Source: Candidatus Acetothermia bacterium
GTDB taxonomy: Bacteria; Bipolaricaulota; Bipolaricaulia; UBA7950; UBA9294
DNA: 29,541 bases
Assembly (NCBI GenBank): GCA_003650505.1
Contig: QMQL01000001.1
Span: 1-29,541, forward strand
Reading direction: 5' to 3'
The position numbers were made by a program, and so were the translations under genes. Positions 14,404 to 22,201 of this stretch are shown here, piece by piece (the first letter of the stretch is position 1; each line of letters begins with the position of its first letter). The notes below the pieces were generated by a model that saw nothing but the letters and a program-made list of their open reading frames with translations, was not told the DNA's origin and did no database searches.

Positions 14404-16242
14404 TCAACCCCTGAGATGGGCGATCACCCTTTCTGCGAGCTTGAGCGGTATCCCGGTCGCAGCGTGGACCTCCTCGGCCGAGGCGGCTGCGAGCCGATCG
14501 AGCGATGGGAAGGCCCGGATCAGGGATCCCTTCCGCTTCGGCCCGATCCCCGGGACCTCGTCGAGGAGCGACGACAGGCTCTTTCTCGCGCGCAATCGGC
14601 GGTGATAGTCGATCGCGAACCGATGCGCCTCGTCGCGGATCCGCCTGAGGAGGAGGAGGGATGGGCTCTCAGGCGGAAGGACGATCGGATCGGGTCGGTT
14701 GGGGACGAAGATCTCCTCGTGGCGTTTGGCAAGTCCGATCACCTCTAGTCCCTCGATGTTAAGTTCCTTTAAAACGGCGATCCCGACGTTCAGCTGCCCC
14801 TTCCCTCCGTCGATCAGGACGAGGTCGGGGAACTCGGAGAACTTCCCCCCCGCGATCGTCGGGTCCGCAATCTCGGCTAGACCGCGGGAGAACCTCCTCC
14901 GGAGGACCTCGGCCATCATCGCGTAATCGTCAGGCTTTCCCGCCAGGTGGACCTTGAACCTCCGGTAGGCGTCCCGCCGCGGACGGCCGTTCTCGAAGAC
15001 GACCATCGAGCCTGTCGCCTCCTTCCCCTGGGTGTTCGAGATGTCGAACGCCTCGATCCTCTGGGGGAAAACCGCGAGGGAAAGGGCCTCGGCCAGCTCG
15101 ACGAGCCCGGCCGCCTCCGCATGCCGGATCGCGTCCTCCTTCTCGCCTTCCTTCAGGGAGAACCGGGCGTTCTCGTTCGCCAGCTCGACGCGCCGCCGCT
15201 TCTCCCCCCGCTTCGGGACGCGGAGGCGGACCCGGTTCCCACGGAGGGTGGAGAGCCATCCCTCGATCCTCTCGGGATCGTCGATCCCCGTCGGCAGGAG
15301 GATCTCCTTCGGGATGAACGAAGCGCTCGAGTAGTATTGGGTGAGGAAGGCATCGACGATTTCCGCCTCGCTCGACCCGGTCGGTATCCTCAGGTGGAAC
15401 GCCTCCCTCCCGACGAGCCGGCCGGAGCGGACGGCGAACACCTGGGCGCACGCCCGCCCCTCCCCAACCGCGAGGCCGATCGCGTCCCGATCGATGAGGT
15501 CGGGGAGGACGACCGATTGCCGCTCGAGGGCGAGGGTGAGGGAGGCGATCGTGTCCCGGAGAGAGGCGGCCCGCTCGTACTTTTGATCGCCCGCAGCGGC
15601 GAGCATCTCCCCTCTAAGCCGCTCGAGGAGCCCTGAGGTCCTCCCCGCGAAGAGCATCGCCGCCCCGTTCACTAGCCGGGTGTACTCCTCCTCGCTGATC
15701 AGACCTGCGCACGGGGCGGAGCAACGGCCGATCTGGTAGTTGAGGCACGGCCGGCGCGGTGATCTGAGCGGCAGGGTCAACGAGCAGGTCCTGATCGGGA
15801 AGAGCCTCTGGGCGAGCTTCAGAGTGGCGCGCATCGCTTTGGCGTTCGTGTGCGGGCCGAAGTAGCGGGCCCCGTCGTTTGCGCGGCGGCGGACGATCAT
15901 CACCCTGGGGAACGGCTCCTTGGTGATCTTCAGGTATGGATAGCGCTTGTCGTCGCGAAGCCGAACGTTGAACCTCGGTTTGTGTTTCTTGATCAGGCCG
16001 TCCTCGAGGAGGAACGCCTCCGCCTCCGTCTCCGTTCGGATCACCTCGAAGTCGGCGATCTCGGCTACTAGGGCATGCGTCTTCGTAGATAGCCGATCGA
16101 TCGACTGGAAGTAAGAGCGGACGCGGCTCCGAAGGGATGCCGCCTTCCCGACGTAGATCACCTCCCCGGTACTGTCCTTCATCAGGTAGACCCCGGGCGA
16201 GGAAGGAAGCCGTGATAGTTTGCCTTTGAGCGCTTCGTGCAT
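14404..16242 (-). CDS. uvrC: Excinuclease ABC subunit C
   Basis: A 612-residue UvrC, which makes both incisions in nucleotide excision repair. Domains in order: GIY-YIG nuclease (GVYLMKDSTGEVIYVGKAASLRSRVRSYF), the conserved KHKPRFNVRLRDDKRYPYLKI, a cysteine cluster (CSLTLPLRSPRRPCLNYQIGRCSAPC, CPC-like), a UVR motif (LRGEMLAAAGDQKYERAASLRDTI), the RNase H-like nuclease (IEAFDISNTQGKEATGSMVVFENG...VLIDGGKGQL) and C-terminal helix-hairpin-helix motifs (VPGIGPKRKGSLIRAF). The ATG at 16242 was preferred over an upstream frame extension that overlaps the promoter. There is no Shine-Dalgarno site. Confidence 0.96.
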   Translation of the reverse strand: MHEALKGKLSRLPSSPGVYLMKDSTGEVIYVGKAASLRSRVRSYFQSIDRLSTKTHALVAEIADFEVIRTETEAEAFLLEDGLIKKHKPRFNVRLRDDKRYPYLKITKEPFPRVMIVRRRANDGARYFGPHTNAKAMRATLKLAQRLFPIRTCSLTLPLRSPRRPCLNYQIGRCSAPCAGLISEEEYTRLVNGAAMLFAGRTSGLLERLRGEMLAAAGDQKYERAASLRDTIASLTLALERQSVVLPDLIDRDAIGLAVGEGRACAQVFAVRSGRLVGREAFHLRIPTGSSEAEIVDAFLTQYYSSASFIPKEILLPTGIDDPERIEGWLSTLRGNRVRLRVPKRGEKRRRVELANENARFSLKEGEKEDAIRHAEAAGLVELAEALSLAVFPQRIEAFDISNTQGKEATGSMVVFENGRPRRDAYRRFKVHLAGKPDDYAMMAEVLRRRFSRGLAEIADPTIAGGKFSEFPDLVLIDGGKGQLNVGIAVLKELNIEGLEVIGLAKRHEEIFVPNRPDPIVLPPESPSLLLLRRIRDEAHRFAIDYHRRLRARKSLSSLLDEVPGIGPKRKGSLIRAFPSLDRLAAASAEEVHAATGIPLKLAERVIAHLRG

Positions 16243-16252
16243 GATCGAGTCT

Positions 16253-16281
16253 ATCGTAGCGAGCCGGGCGATCGTCCTCAA
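16253..16281 (-). promoter_or_regulatory. Promoter of uvrC (near-leaderless geometry)
   Basis: On the minus strand, TTGAGG (16281-16276) and TACGAT (16258-16253) are separated by 17 bases, and 10 bases separate the -10 from the ATG. It is divergent from the tRNA-Ala promoter. Confidence 0.5.
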
Positions 16282-16292
16282 ACCGGCGGGGA

Positions 16293-16321
16293 TTGCAGCT
16301 CCCAGGGCTTTGGGCTATGAT
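16293..16321 (+). promoter_or_regulatory. Promoter of tRNA-Ala
   Basis: TTGCAG (16293-16298) and TATGAT (16316-16321) are separated by 17 bases and end 12 bases before the mature tRNA 5' end. Confidence 0.65.
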
Positions 16322-16333
16322 TTCGATGAATTT

Positions 16334-16409
16334 GGGGGTGTAGCTCTAACGGGAGAGCGCCCGCCTTGCACGCGGGAGGATGGCGGTTCGAATCCGCTCG
16401 CCTCCACCA
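16334..16409 (+). tRNA. tRNA-Ala(TGC)
   Basis: Acceptor GGGGGTG/CGCCTCC with one G-T pair, anticodon stem CCCGC/GCGGG around CTTGCAC (anticodon TGC), T-loop TTCGAAT, discriminator A and an encoded CCA. It marks the boundary between the GC-rich core genes and the less GC-biased accessory operons. Confidence 0.97.
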
Positions 16410-16497
16410 TCTGAACCGGAACCCCCTCTTTCGTCCCCCTTCCTTAAGGTGAACGACACCGTTGGAGGTAAGGGCATGATCCGTCACCCGCCTCGGT

Positions 16498-16531
16498 CAT
16501 TCAGCTCAGGCGGTTTGTCTTCGGCTGAATG
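16498..16531. repeat. Inverted repeat in the uptake-operon leader
   Basis: CATTCAGC (16498-16505) and GCTGAATG (16524-16531) are perfect 8-base arms with an 18-base loop. It lies between tRNA-Ala and the operon promoter. No T-tract follows, so it is not a typical terminator; an operator is possible. Confidence 0.45.
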
Positions 16532-16560
16532 TTGCAATGTTGATAGTCTGAGTTTACGAC

Positions 16561-16589
16561 TTGACAAGTGCCCGGTTGAGCGATACCTT
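16561..16589 (+). promoter_or_regulatory. Candidate promoter of the FGGY kinase operon with nested inverted repeats
   Basis: A perfect TTGACA (16561-16566) lies 17 bases before TACCTT (16584-16589). GTGCCC (16568-16573) pairs with GGGCAC (16601-16606), and ATACC (16583-16587) with GGTAT (16594-16598), so the promoter sits inside dyad symmetry. This is a plausible operator for the GntR protein at the operon's end. Confidence 0.45.
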
Positions 16590-16734
16590 AACGGGTATAT
16601 GGGCACGGACGGCGGTTATGTCGACCATATGTTGATGCGCATCACGGAGAGGGTGTGATGGAGCAACTCGATCGCTCACCGATTCCATTGTGTAGCCCGT
16701 CATCTCAAGGACCGCTCCGTTTCACTCAGATAAA

Positions 16735-16813
16735 AACCGGGTCTTCTTTCGTGTTTCCGATTAGAGTGGGCCTCTCCATTTCGGTTGTAGATCCCCGTAA
16801 GAAAGAGCCGGTT
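16735..16813 (+). repeat. Long-range hairpin in the kinase leader
   Basis: The arm AACCGGgTCTTcTTT (16735-16749) can pair with AAGAAAGAGCCGGTT (16799-16813): 13 of 15 positions pair, including one G-T, around a 49-base loop. It ends 78 bases before the proposed kinase start. Confidence 0.45.
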
Positions 16814-16891
16814 CGAGGTGACTCATCATGGAGTTAGCTTTCGGATCTGATTTTGCTTGGACGATTCATTGAACAGGGAGGAGATGGCGCT

Positions 16892-18445
16892 TTGTCCGGA
16901 CCGGAAGTGGTTCTAGCACACGATTTTGGGACAACAGGGAACAAGGCGACCTTGTTCACCCCGGAAGGCGAGCTGTTGGCTGCCCATTACCTTCCGTATT
17001 CCACGGAGTATCCAAAGCCCGGTTGGGTCGAACAGGATCCCGATGATTGGAAGAGGGCGTTCGTCAGCTCGACCAAAGCGGTCCTTGAAAAGGGAGGGAT
17101 TCGCCCTGAAGAGCTCGTTGCGGTTACGTTCAGCGCGCACATGCTGGGCTGTATCCCGATGGGGAAGGATGGCAGCGTTCTGCGGAAGAAAGCCATCCTT
17201 TGGCCTGATCATCGGAGCGAGGAGCAAGCGAGGGTCATCGAAGAGCGGATCGGCTGGGAGGACTTCTACCACCGGACCGGTGGTGGCCTTGAGTTGGCCC
17301 TTTACCCTGCGGCTAAGTTGCTTTGGTTGAAGGAGAACGAGCCTGAGCTATACCGCCGGACGTACGTGTTCCTCGGTACCAAGGATCTGCTTGTACATTG
17401 GTTGACCGGGCGCTTCGTCACCGACTATTCGGATGCCTCAAATACCGGTCTTCTAGATCTTGCTCGTCGACGTTGGGCCGAGGACTACCTCGAGGTGCTC
17501 GGCCTGGACCGGGGTAAGCTGCCGGAGGAGATCCTTCCGAGTGACGAGGTTGTCGGCCGGATTTCGCGTGAAGCTGCGAAGGAAACAGGCCTTGCTCCCG
17601 GGACGCCCGTCGTTCTCGGGGGAGGTGACGTCCCTTGCGCAGCCGTTGGAGCCGGGGTTGTGAGCGAGGGAACTGCGTACAACTACATCGGTTCAGCTTC
17701 TTGGACGGCGGTAGCCGGAACTAAAGGGGTGTTCGATCCGGGGATGCGGCCGTTTACCCTCTGTCATCTCGTCCCCGGGATGTACGTGAGTCAATTGGCG
17801 ACCTATTCGGCGGGGGTTGTTCACGAGTGGTTTAAGGAGCATATCTGCGTAGCCGAGACGCGTGATGCAAAACGCCAGGGTATCAGCCCTTATGAGCTTA
17901 TGGATGGAGCTGTCGCCGGTTCTCCGCCGGGGGCAAATGGGCTGATATTCTTGCCCTACATGCGCCCGGGCGGCGCTCCATTCCACGATCTTGATGCTCG
18001 CGCCGCTCTTCTCGGGTTGGAGCTTCGACATACGCGGGCGGACGTGTTGAGAGCCGTCCTTGAAGGGATCAGCCTGAACATCGGCCTTGTGTGTAATGCC
18101 CTAGAGAAAGGGGCCGGTAAGCCGTTCAAAGAGATCCGCGCGATCGGCGGCGGAGCCAAGAGCCGCGTCTGGTTGGGGATACTTACAAGTGTGCTCGGGA
18201 AACGTGTCACAACGCTTACGAGCTCCCAGGAGGCGAACTGCCTTGGGGCTGCGATGACGGCCTATGTGGCATTGGGGCGGTATGAAGGGTTCGAACAGGC
18301 TGCTGCCGGGATGATCACCGTTGGTGAGCAGATCGACCCTGATCCTGCGAGCGTTTCAGTCTATGAATCCCTGATACCTCTGTTCCGCCGAGCGTACAAA
18401 CAGATCGCTCCTATCCATATGGAGTTAGGACATCTCAATGAATAG
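16892..18445 (+). CDS. FGGY-family carbohydrate kinase (xylulokinase-like)
   Basis: A 517-residue sugar kinase of the FGGY family. The N-terminal phosphate-binding loop is HDFGTTGNKATLF. The catalytic base is in VLGGGDVPCAAVGAG (D246), followed by the second nucleotide-binding loop. The C-terminal block RADVLRAVLEGISLN with IGGGAKSRVWLGIL and EANCLGAAMTAYVALG is closest in style to xylulokinases. The TTG at 16892 was chosen because it puts the start just before the first strand and follows GGGAGGAG by about 8 to 10 bases; a longer TTG start at 16853 lacks a site. Substrate is not determined; the transporter downstream suggests a pentose, tetritol or related polyol. It is the first gene of the uptake operon. 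Confidence 0.87.
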   Translation: MSGPEVVLAHDFGTTGNKATLFTPEGELLAAHYLPYSTEYPKPGWVEQDPDDWKRAFVSSTKAVLEKGGIRPEELVAVTFSAHMLGCIPMGKDGSVLRKKAILWPDHRSEEQARVIEERIGWEDFYHRTGGGLELALYPAAKLLWLKENEPELYRRTYVFLGTKDLLVHWLTGRFVTDYSDASNTGLLDLARRRWAEDYLEVLGLDRGKLPEEILPSDEVVGRISREAAKETGLAPGTPVVLGGGDVPCAAVGAGVVSEGTAYNYIGSASWTAVAGTKGVFDPGMRPFTLCHLVPGMYVSQLATYSAGVVHEWFKEHICVAETRDAKRQGISPYELMDGAVAGSPPGANGLIFLPYMRPGGAPFHDLDARAALLGLELRHTRADVLRAVLEGISLNIGLVCNALEKGAGKPFKEIRAIGGGAKSRVWLGILTSVLGKRVTTLTSSQEANCLGAAMTAYVALGRYEGFEQAAAGMITVGEQIDPDPASVSVYESLIPLFRRAYKQIAPIHMELGHLNE

Positions 18446-18567
18446 AGATAAAAAGCATATGCATACATTACATCCATTAGGGAAAAAGGAGGTGATGTGT
18501 AGCATAGAGTGCAAAAATGCTCGGTAGTACAGGCCGGATAACCGATTGAGATTATGGAGGTGCTTCA
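18446..18567 (+). promoter_or_regulatory. Kinase-binding protein intergenic region
   Basis: It holds a palindrome GCATATGC (18455-18462), a site ACATTACATC (18465-18474) whose reverse complement recurs upstream of the GntR gene, and AAAGGAGGTGAT (18485-18496), a near-perfect complement of the 16S rRNA 3' end with no well-placed start codon. The binding protein has its own GGAGG at its ATG. Confidence 0.4.
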
Positions 18568-19539
18568 ATGAATTGGAAGAAGGTTACAGTCGTTCTTGCT
18601 CTGGGGTTGATCGCCCTATCGCCGTTGGTCGCTTGGGCGGCCGAGCGTACGATCGGTGTAGGGGCACAGGGGCTTTCTAGCCCGGTTCCGAGTCGGATGG
18701 CTAACGAGTGGCGGAAGATATGCGAAGAGAACGGATGGGAACTTCTGACCGTTGACGGTGGCGGCGACATGCAGAAGGTCATCGACGCCGCGCTCACCTG
18801 GATTCAGATGGGCGTCGACGCGATCCACATCTTCTTCCCGCCCGCCGGTTCGATCGGGGAGCTGGCCGATGCTTGTGCTGCGGCTGGGATTCCGTTGATC
18901 ACCACCGGTTATGGCTGTGGTCAGGGTCAAACGTTCGATGTCGGCATGAGCGACTTCGAGGGCGGAGTCAAGATGACGCAGTGGTTGTTCGACGCCCTCG
19001 GTCGAAAGGGTGAAATCGCGGTGTTGCACTGGGATCAGGTTCCATGCCCGCGCCAGCGTTACGCGATGCTGGAAGCGATGCTCCCCGAATACCCCGAGAT
19101 CAGCGTTGTGGCGAGCCACGTTGCGAAATTCCCCGGGGCCGGGGAGGACTGCCGCGCAGCGATGGAGAACATTCTCCTTGCCCACCCCGATATTGAAGGG
19201 GTTTGGGGCGCCTGGGATGAACTGACGATGGGAGCCGTTCAGGCGATTGAGGCCGCAGGGCGCGACGACATCATCTGCGTCGGGATCGACGGCAACAAGT
19301 CGACCTTCGATGCTATCCGAAGCGGTGGCCCCTTCAAGATGACCATTGCCCCGGATTGGGAGGGTGGAGTCGTCATTGCGGTCGAGCAATTGGAAACGAG
19401 AATCTGGCAAGGGGAGCCGCCCCTGCAAACCCAGTTTTACATCGATATTCCGATTGTAACTGCAGCGAACTGCCCGCCTTCAGGCTGGTTCTACGGTGAG
19501 TGGGTCGCTGCCGGGATGCCGGACGAACCCAAACAGTAA
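18568..19539 (+). CDS. Periplasmic sugar-binding protein of an ABC transporter (RbsB-like)
   Basis: A 323-residue type I periplasmic binding protein of the ribose/galactose (Peripla_BP_4) group, which captures substrate outside the inner membrane. A classical Sec signal peptide is visible: NWKK, a hydrophobic stretch to about residue 23, and a likely cut after AWA (residues 22-24). There is no lipobox cysteine, so it should be soluble in a periplasm. The body shows alternating fold halves with DGGGDMQKVIDAALTWIQMGVDAIHIFFP and ICVGIDGNKSTFDAIRSGG. GGAGG lies 7 bases before the ATG. A stem-loop follows the gene, which usually raises binding-protein output relative to the membrane components. 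The ligand is unknown. Confidence 0.92.
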   Translation: MNWKKVTVVLALGLIALSPLVAWAAERTIGVGAQGLSSPVPSRMANEWRKICEENGWELLTVDGGGDMQKVIDAALTWIQMGVDAIHIFFPPAGSIGELADACAAAGIPLITTGYGCGQGQTFDVGMSDFEGGVKMTQWLFDALGRKGEIAVLHWDQVPCPRQRYAMLEAMLPEYPEISVVASHVAKFPGAGEDCRAAMENILLAHPDIEGVWGAWDELTMGAVQAIEAAGRDDIICVGIDGNKSTFDAIRSGGPFKMTIAPDWEGGVVIAVEQLETRIWQGEPPLQTQFYIDIPIVTAANCPPSGWFYGEWVAAGMPDEPKQ

Positions 19540-19546
19540 TCAATAG

Positions 19547-19589
19547 GCGGAGGCTCCAACCATCTAGGAATGGGGCCTCCGCTTTGGTT
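19547..19589 (+). terminator. Stem-loop terminator or attenuator after the binding-protein gene
   Basis: GCGGAGGC (19547-19554) pairs with GCCTCCGC (19575-19582), extended inward by a T-G and two C-G pairs to 11 base pairs with a 14-base loop, followed by a short TTTGGTT. It is probably a partial terminator or an mRNA-stabilising stem within the operon. Confidence 0.7.
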
Positions 19590-19612
19590 AGTAATATTCG
19601 GAAAGGTATAGT
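19584..19612 (+). promoter_or_regulatory. Internal promoter of the ABC ATPase gene (leaderless geometry)
   Basis: TTGGTT (19584-19589) and TATAGT (19607-19612) are separated by 17 bases, and 6 bases separate the -10 from the ATG. Spacing and -10 are identical to the rnpA promoter. The -35 starts 2 bases after the preceding hairpin. Confidence 0.55.
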
Positions 19613-19618
19613 CCATTC

Positions 19619-21145
19619 ATGAACACAGGCGGGTCGGATCTTCTACGTCTCGAGATGAAGGGGATCACCAAGGTGTTCCCCGGGACCGTGGCTTGTGAGG
19701 CGATAGACTTCGACCTTCGCGCCGGCGAGATTCATGCCCTTGTAGGGCAGAATGGGGCGGGCAAGTCGACCCTCATCAGGGTTTTAGCCGGTATATATCC
19801 GCGTGATGCCGGCGAGATTTTCATAGAGGGTGAGCCTGTGGAGCATCTGACCCCATGGACTGCCCATGATCTGGGGATGCGCTTCATCCATCAGGAGCTG
19901 AACCTTGTACCCCAGTTTAATGTTGCTGAGAACATCGTCCTTGGCGACCCGTACCCGTTCCGGTTCGGCCGGTTGATCGATTGGAGGCGGTTGAACCGGC
20001 ACGTCGGGAGCGTCCTCGCCGATCTTGGTATTTCTATCGACCCCCGCCGATCGGTGCAGTCCCTCAGCGTTGCGGAGCAATGGATGGTGGCGATTGCACG
20101 CGCCCTCTACTCCCGTGGCCGAGTCCTCGTGATGGATGAGCCGACCTCTTCCTTGACCCGGGAAGACGTGCAAGAGTTGTTCGACCTTGTTCGGTCGTTG
20201 GTAGCCAAAGGAACCTCCGTGATCTACATCTCGCACCGGCTTGAGGAGGTCTTTGAGCTTGCTCAACGCGTAACGGTCCTCAGAGATGGCCATAAGGTGA
20301 CTACGACAGACGTGGACTCAATCGATCTGAGCGAGTTAGTTCGCCTTATGGTAGGAGGGTCGCCGCAGAAGTTGTATCCGACTATAGAAGAGGATCGGTC
20401 GGTTGGGAAGCCCGTCCTTCAAGCGGATGAGCTCACCAGCATTGATGGCCGATTGGTCGATCTGAGCTTAGAGGTTCATGAACGCGAGGTTGTCGGTCTG
20501 ACCGGTCTCTTGGGGGCCGGGCATAACGAATTTGCGGATTCGCTCTTCGGAGTAGGGGCGCAGTTCTCTTCCGGACAGGTGCTGCTGGACGGTAAGCCGT
20601 ATGAGCCGCGAGGGGCTCGCGACGCAATCGGTCGCGGGATAGGGCTCGTCCCTGCTGAACGGAGGAGTCAGGGCCTCATAGGAGAGATGCGGATTTGGGA
20701 GAACATAATCCTTGCGCATCTTCGGCATTTTCTTATAGACCCGATCACGCAGATCATCCGGCATAGGGAAGCGAATAGAGAGGCGCTTGAGCAGATGAGG
20801 TCACTTCGGATCGTGGCGGTCGGTCCCGAACAAGAGGTGCGGTATCTGAGCGGGGGGAACCAACAAAAGGTTGTTCTTGCCAAATGGCTCCTCCGTCGTC
20901 CGCGTCTCCTTGTTCTAAACGAGCCGACGCGCGGGATTGATGTCTCGGCCAAGGCAGAGATCTACGGGTTGGTCCGGCGGCTTGCCGATGAAGGGAGCGG
21001 CATTCTGTTCGTCTCTACGGAAGCTGAGGAATTGGCAGGGGTCTGCGATCGGGTTCTCATACTTCGCCAGGGGAGGCTCGTCGCGGAGATCCCGCGGCGC
21101 GAGCTCTCCGCTCAGCGGATTATGGAGGCTTGTTATGGAGGATGA
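19619..21145 (+). CDS. Sugar ABC transporter ATP-binding protein, two ATPase domains (RbsA/XylG type)
   Basis: A 508-residue cytoplasmic ATPase with tandem nucleotide-binding domains, as in CUT2-type sugar importers. First domain: Walker A GQNGAGKST, signature LSVAEQWMVAIARAL, Walker B VLVMDEPTSSLT, then ISHRLEEVFELA. Second domain: a degenerate Walker A GLLGAGHNE, signature LSGGNQQKVVLAKWL and Walker B LLVLNEPTRGID, where N replaces the usual D. Such asymmetry is normal for the family. The ATG has no good Shine-Dalgarno site and lies 6 bases after a -10 element. Its stop lies 3 bases before the first permease start. Confidence 0.95.
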   Translation: MNTGGSDLLRLEMKGITKVFPGTVACEAIDFDLRAGEIHALVGQNGAGKSTLIRVLAGIYPRDAGEIFIEGEPVEHLTPWTAHDLGMRFIHQELNLVPQFNVAENIVLGDPYPFRFGRLIDWRRLNRHVGSVLADLGISIDPRRSVQSLSVAEQWMVAIARALYSRGRVLVMDEPTSSLTREDVQELFDLVRSLVAKGTSVIYISHRLEEVFELAQRVTVLRDGHKVTTTDVDSIDLSELVRLMVGGSPQKLYPTIEEDRSVGKPVLQADELTSIDGRLVDLSLEVHEREVVGLTGLLGAGHNEFADSLFGVGAQFSSGQVLLDGKPYEPRGARDAIGRGIGLVPAERRSQGLIGEMRIWENIILAHLRHFLIDPITQIIRHREANREALEQMRSLRIVAVGPEQEVRYLSGGNQQKVVLAKWLLRRPRLLVLNEPTRGIDVSAKAEIYGLVRRLADEGSGILFVSTEAEELAGVCDRVLILRQGRLVAEIPRRELSAQRIMEACYGG

Positions 21146-21148
21146 TCG

Positions 21149-22201
21149 ATGGCCCGGTTGATGCAGCTCCGAACTGACCTCAAGCAGCGCTTTCAGGATG
21201 TCGCACTTAAGGGTGGGCGATATGGAACGGTGATCGGCCTTCTGATTCTGTTCGCTGTTTTTACGGCGCTGAAACCCACTATTTTTCCGACCGTTCGGAA
21301 TTTTATAAACATCTTCAACCAGATTTCGCTTCTCGGGATCTGCGCTGCTGGATTGACGGTTTGCCTCGTCATGAACGAGTTCGATCTCTCCATCGGCGCA
21401 ATAGCCACGCTCGCGGCTGTCCTTACAGCCGGTTGGCTGCCGCATATGCCGCTTCTCGCCGGTGTAGTCGCCGTTCTAGTCGTTTCCACCATTATCGGGT
21501 TGATCAACGGATTGATCATAACGTCTCTGCGCGTCTCCTCGTTCATGACTACACTCGGAATGATGACGGTCTTGACGGGGTTCAGCTATTGGTATACAAG
21601 CGGGAGCGGAGCGATCCTCTATAGCGGGATCCCAGAGGGTTTCTTGCATATTGGCAAGGGAACGTTCTTTTACATACCGTACCTCGTTTTTTTTATGATT
21701 GGTATTCTTCTTGTGCTGCATATAGTGTTGAATCACACTATGACGGGGCGGCGGATGTATGCTGTTGGGGGGAACCCGGAGGCGGCTCGGTTCGGGGGGA
21801 TCCCGATCGCACGCCTGAAGATCCTTGGATTTATGATATCTGGGATGTTAGCCGGTCTGACGGGGATTCTGCTGGTAGCACGTCTGGGACTCGCTGAGCC
21901 GACCATCGGGGATCGGTTTCTATTCGACTCGTTTACGGTTGCGTTTATCGGTGCGGCGTCGATCCGCGTCGGGCGGTTTCACATCCTTGGGACACTGATC
22001 GGAACATTGATCCTTGGAACGATACTGAACGGGTTCACCCTCCTCGACGTTCCCTATCACTTACAGCTGGTCGTTCAAGGGGCGATCCTGATCGCGGCTG
22101 TGACGTCAGCGGGCTTATGGCAAGGGCTGCTGCAATCGGTTCGTCTACGTGATGTCCGCCGGGGGTTACCGGGCGGAAGAAGGGAGAGCGAGGATGCCTG
22201 A
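21149..22201 (+). CDS. Sugar ABC transporter permease 1 (RbsC-like)
   Basis: A 350-residue inner-membrane permease of the BPD_transp_2 family with about ten hydrophobic helices. Family marks are GICAAGLTVCLVMNEFDLSIGA, the cytoplasmic EAA-like region RRMYAVGGNPEAARFGGIPIARLKILGFMISGMLAGLTGILLVARLG, and GRFHILGTLIGTLILGTILNGFTLLDVPYHLQLVVQGAILIAAV. GGAGG lies 7 bases before the ATG. It overlaps the second permease by 8 bases and resembles it clearly but is not identical, so the transporter is probably a permease heterodimer. Confidence 0.94.
   Translation: MARLMQLRTDLKQRFQDVALKGGRYGTVIGLLILFAVFTALKPTIFPTVRNFINIFNQISLLGICAAGLTVCLVMNEFDLSIGAIATLAAVLTAGWLPHMPLLAGVVAVLVVSTIIGLINGLIITSLRVSSFMTTLGMMTVLTGFSYWYTSGSGAILYSGIPEGFLHIGKGTFFYIPYLVFFMIGILLVLHIVLNHTMTGRRMYAVGGNPEAARFGGIPIARLKILGFMISGMLAGLTGILLVARLGLAEPTIGDRFLFDSFTVAFIGAASIRVGRFHILGTLIGTLILGTILNGFTLLDVPYHLQLVVQGAILIAAVTSAGLWQGLLQSVRLRDVRRGLPGGRRESEDA

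Larger units (their letters stand above)
16410..16891 (+). promoter_or_regulatory. Long structured leader upstream of the uptake operon
   Basis: This 482-base gap holds no credible gene. It contains an 8-base inverted repeat (16498-16505 with 16524-16531), a promoter (16561-16589), nested inverted repeats around that promoter, a 12-base palindrome TGATGCGCATCA (16633-16644) and a long hairpin (16735-16813). If the promoter is used, the kinase mRNA has a leader of almost 300 bases. I recognise no known riboswitch. Confidence 0.5.

Noticed and set aside
16380..16658. A 92-residue frame starting inside tRNA-Ala
   Set aside because: It overlaps the tRNA, crosses inverted repeats and has no ribosome site or family resemblance.
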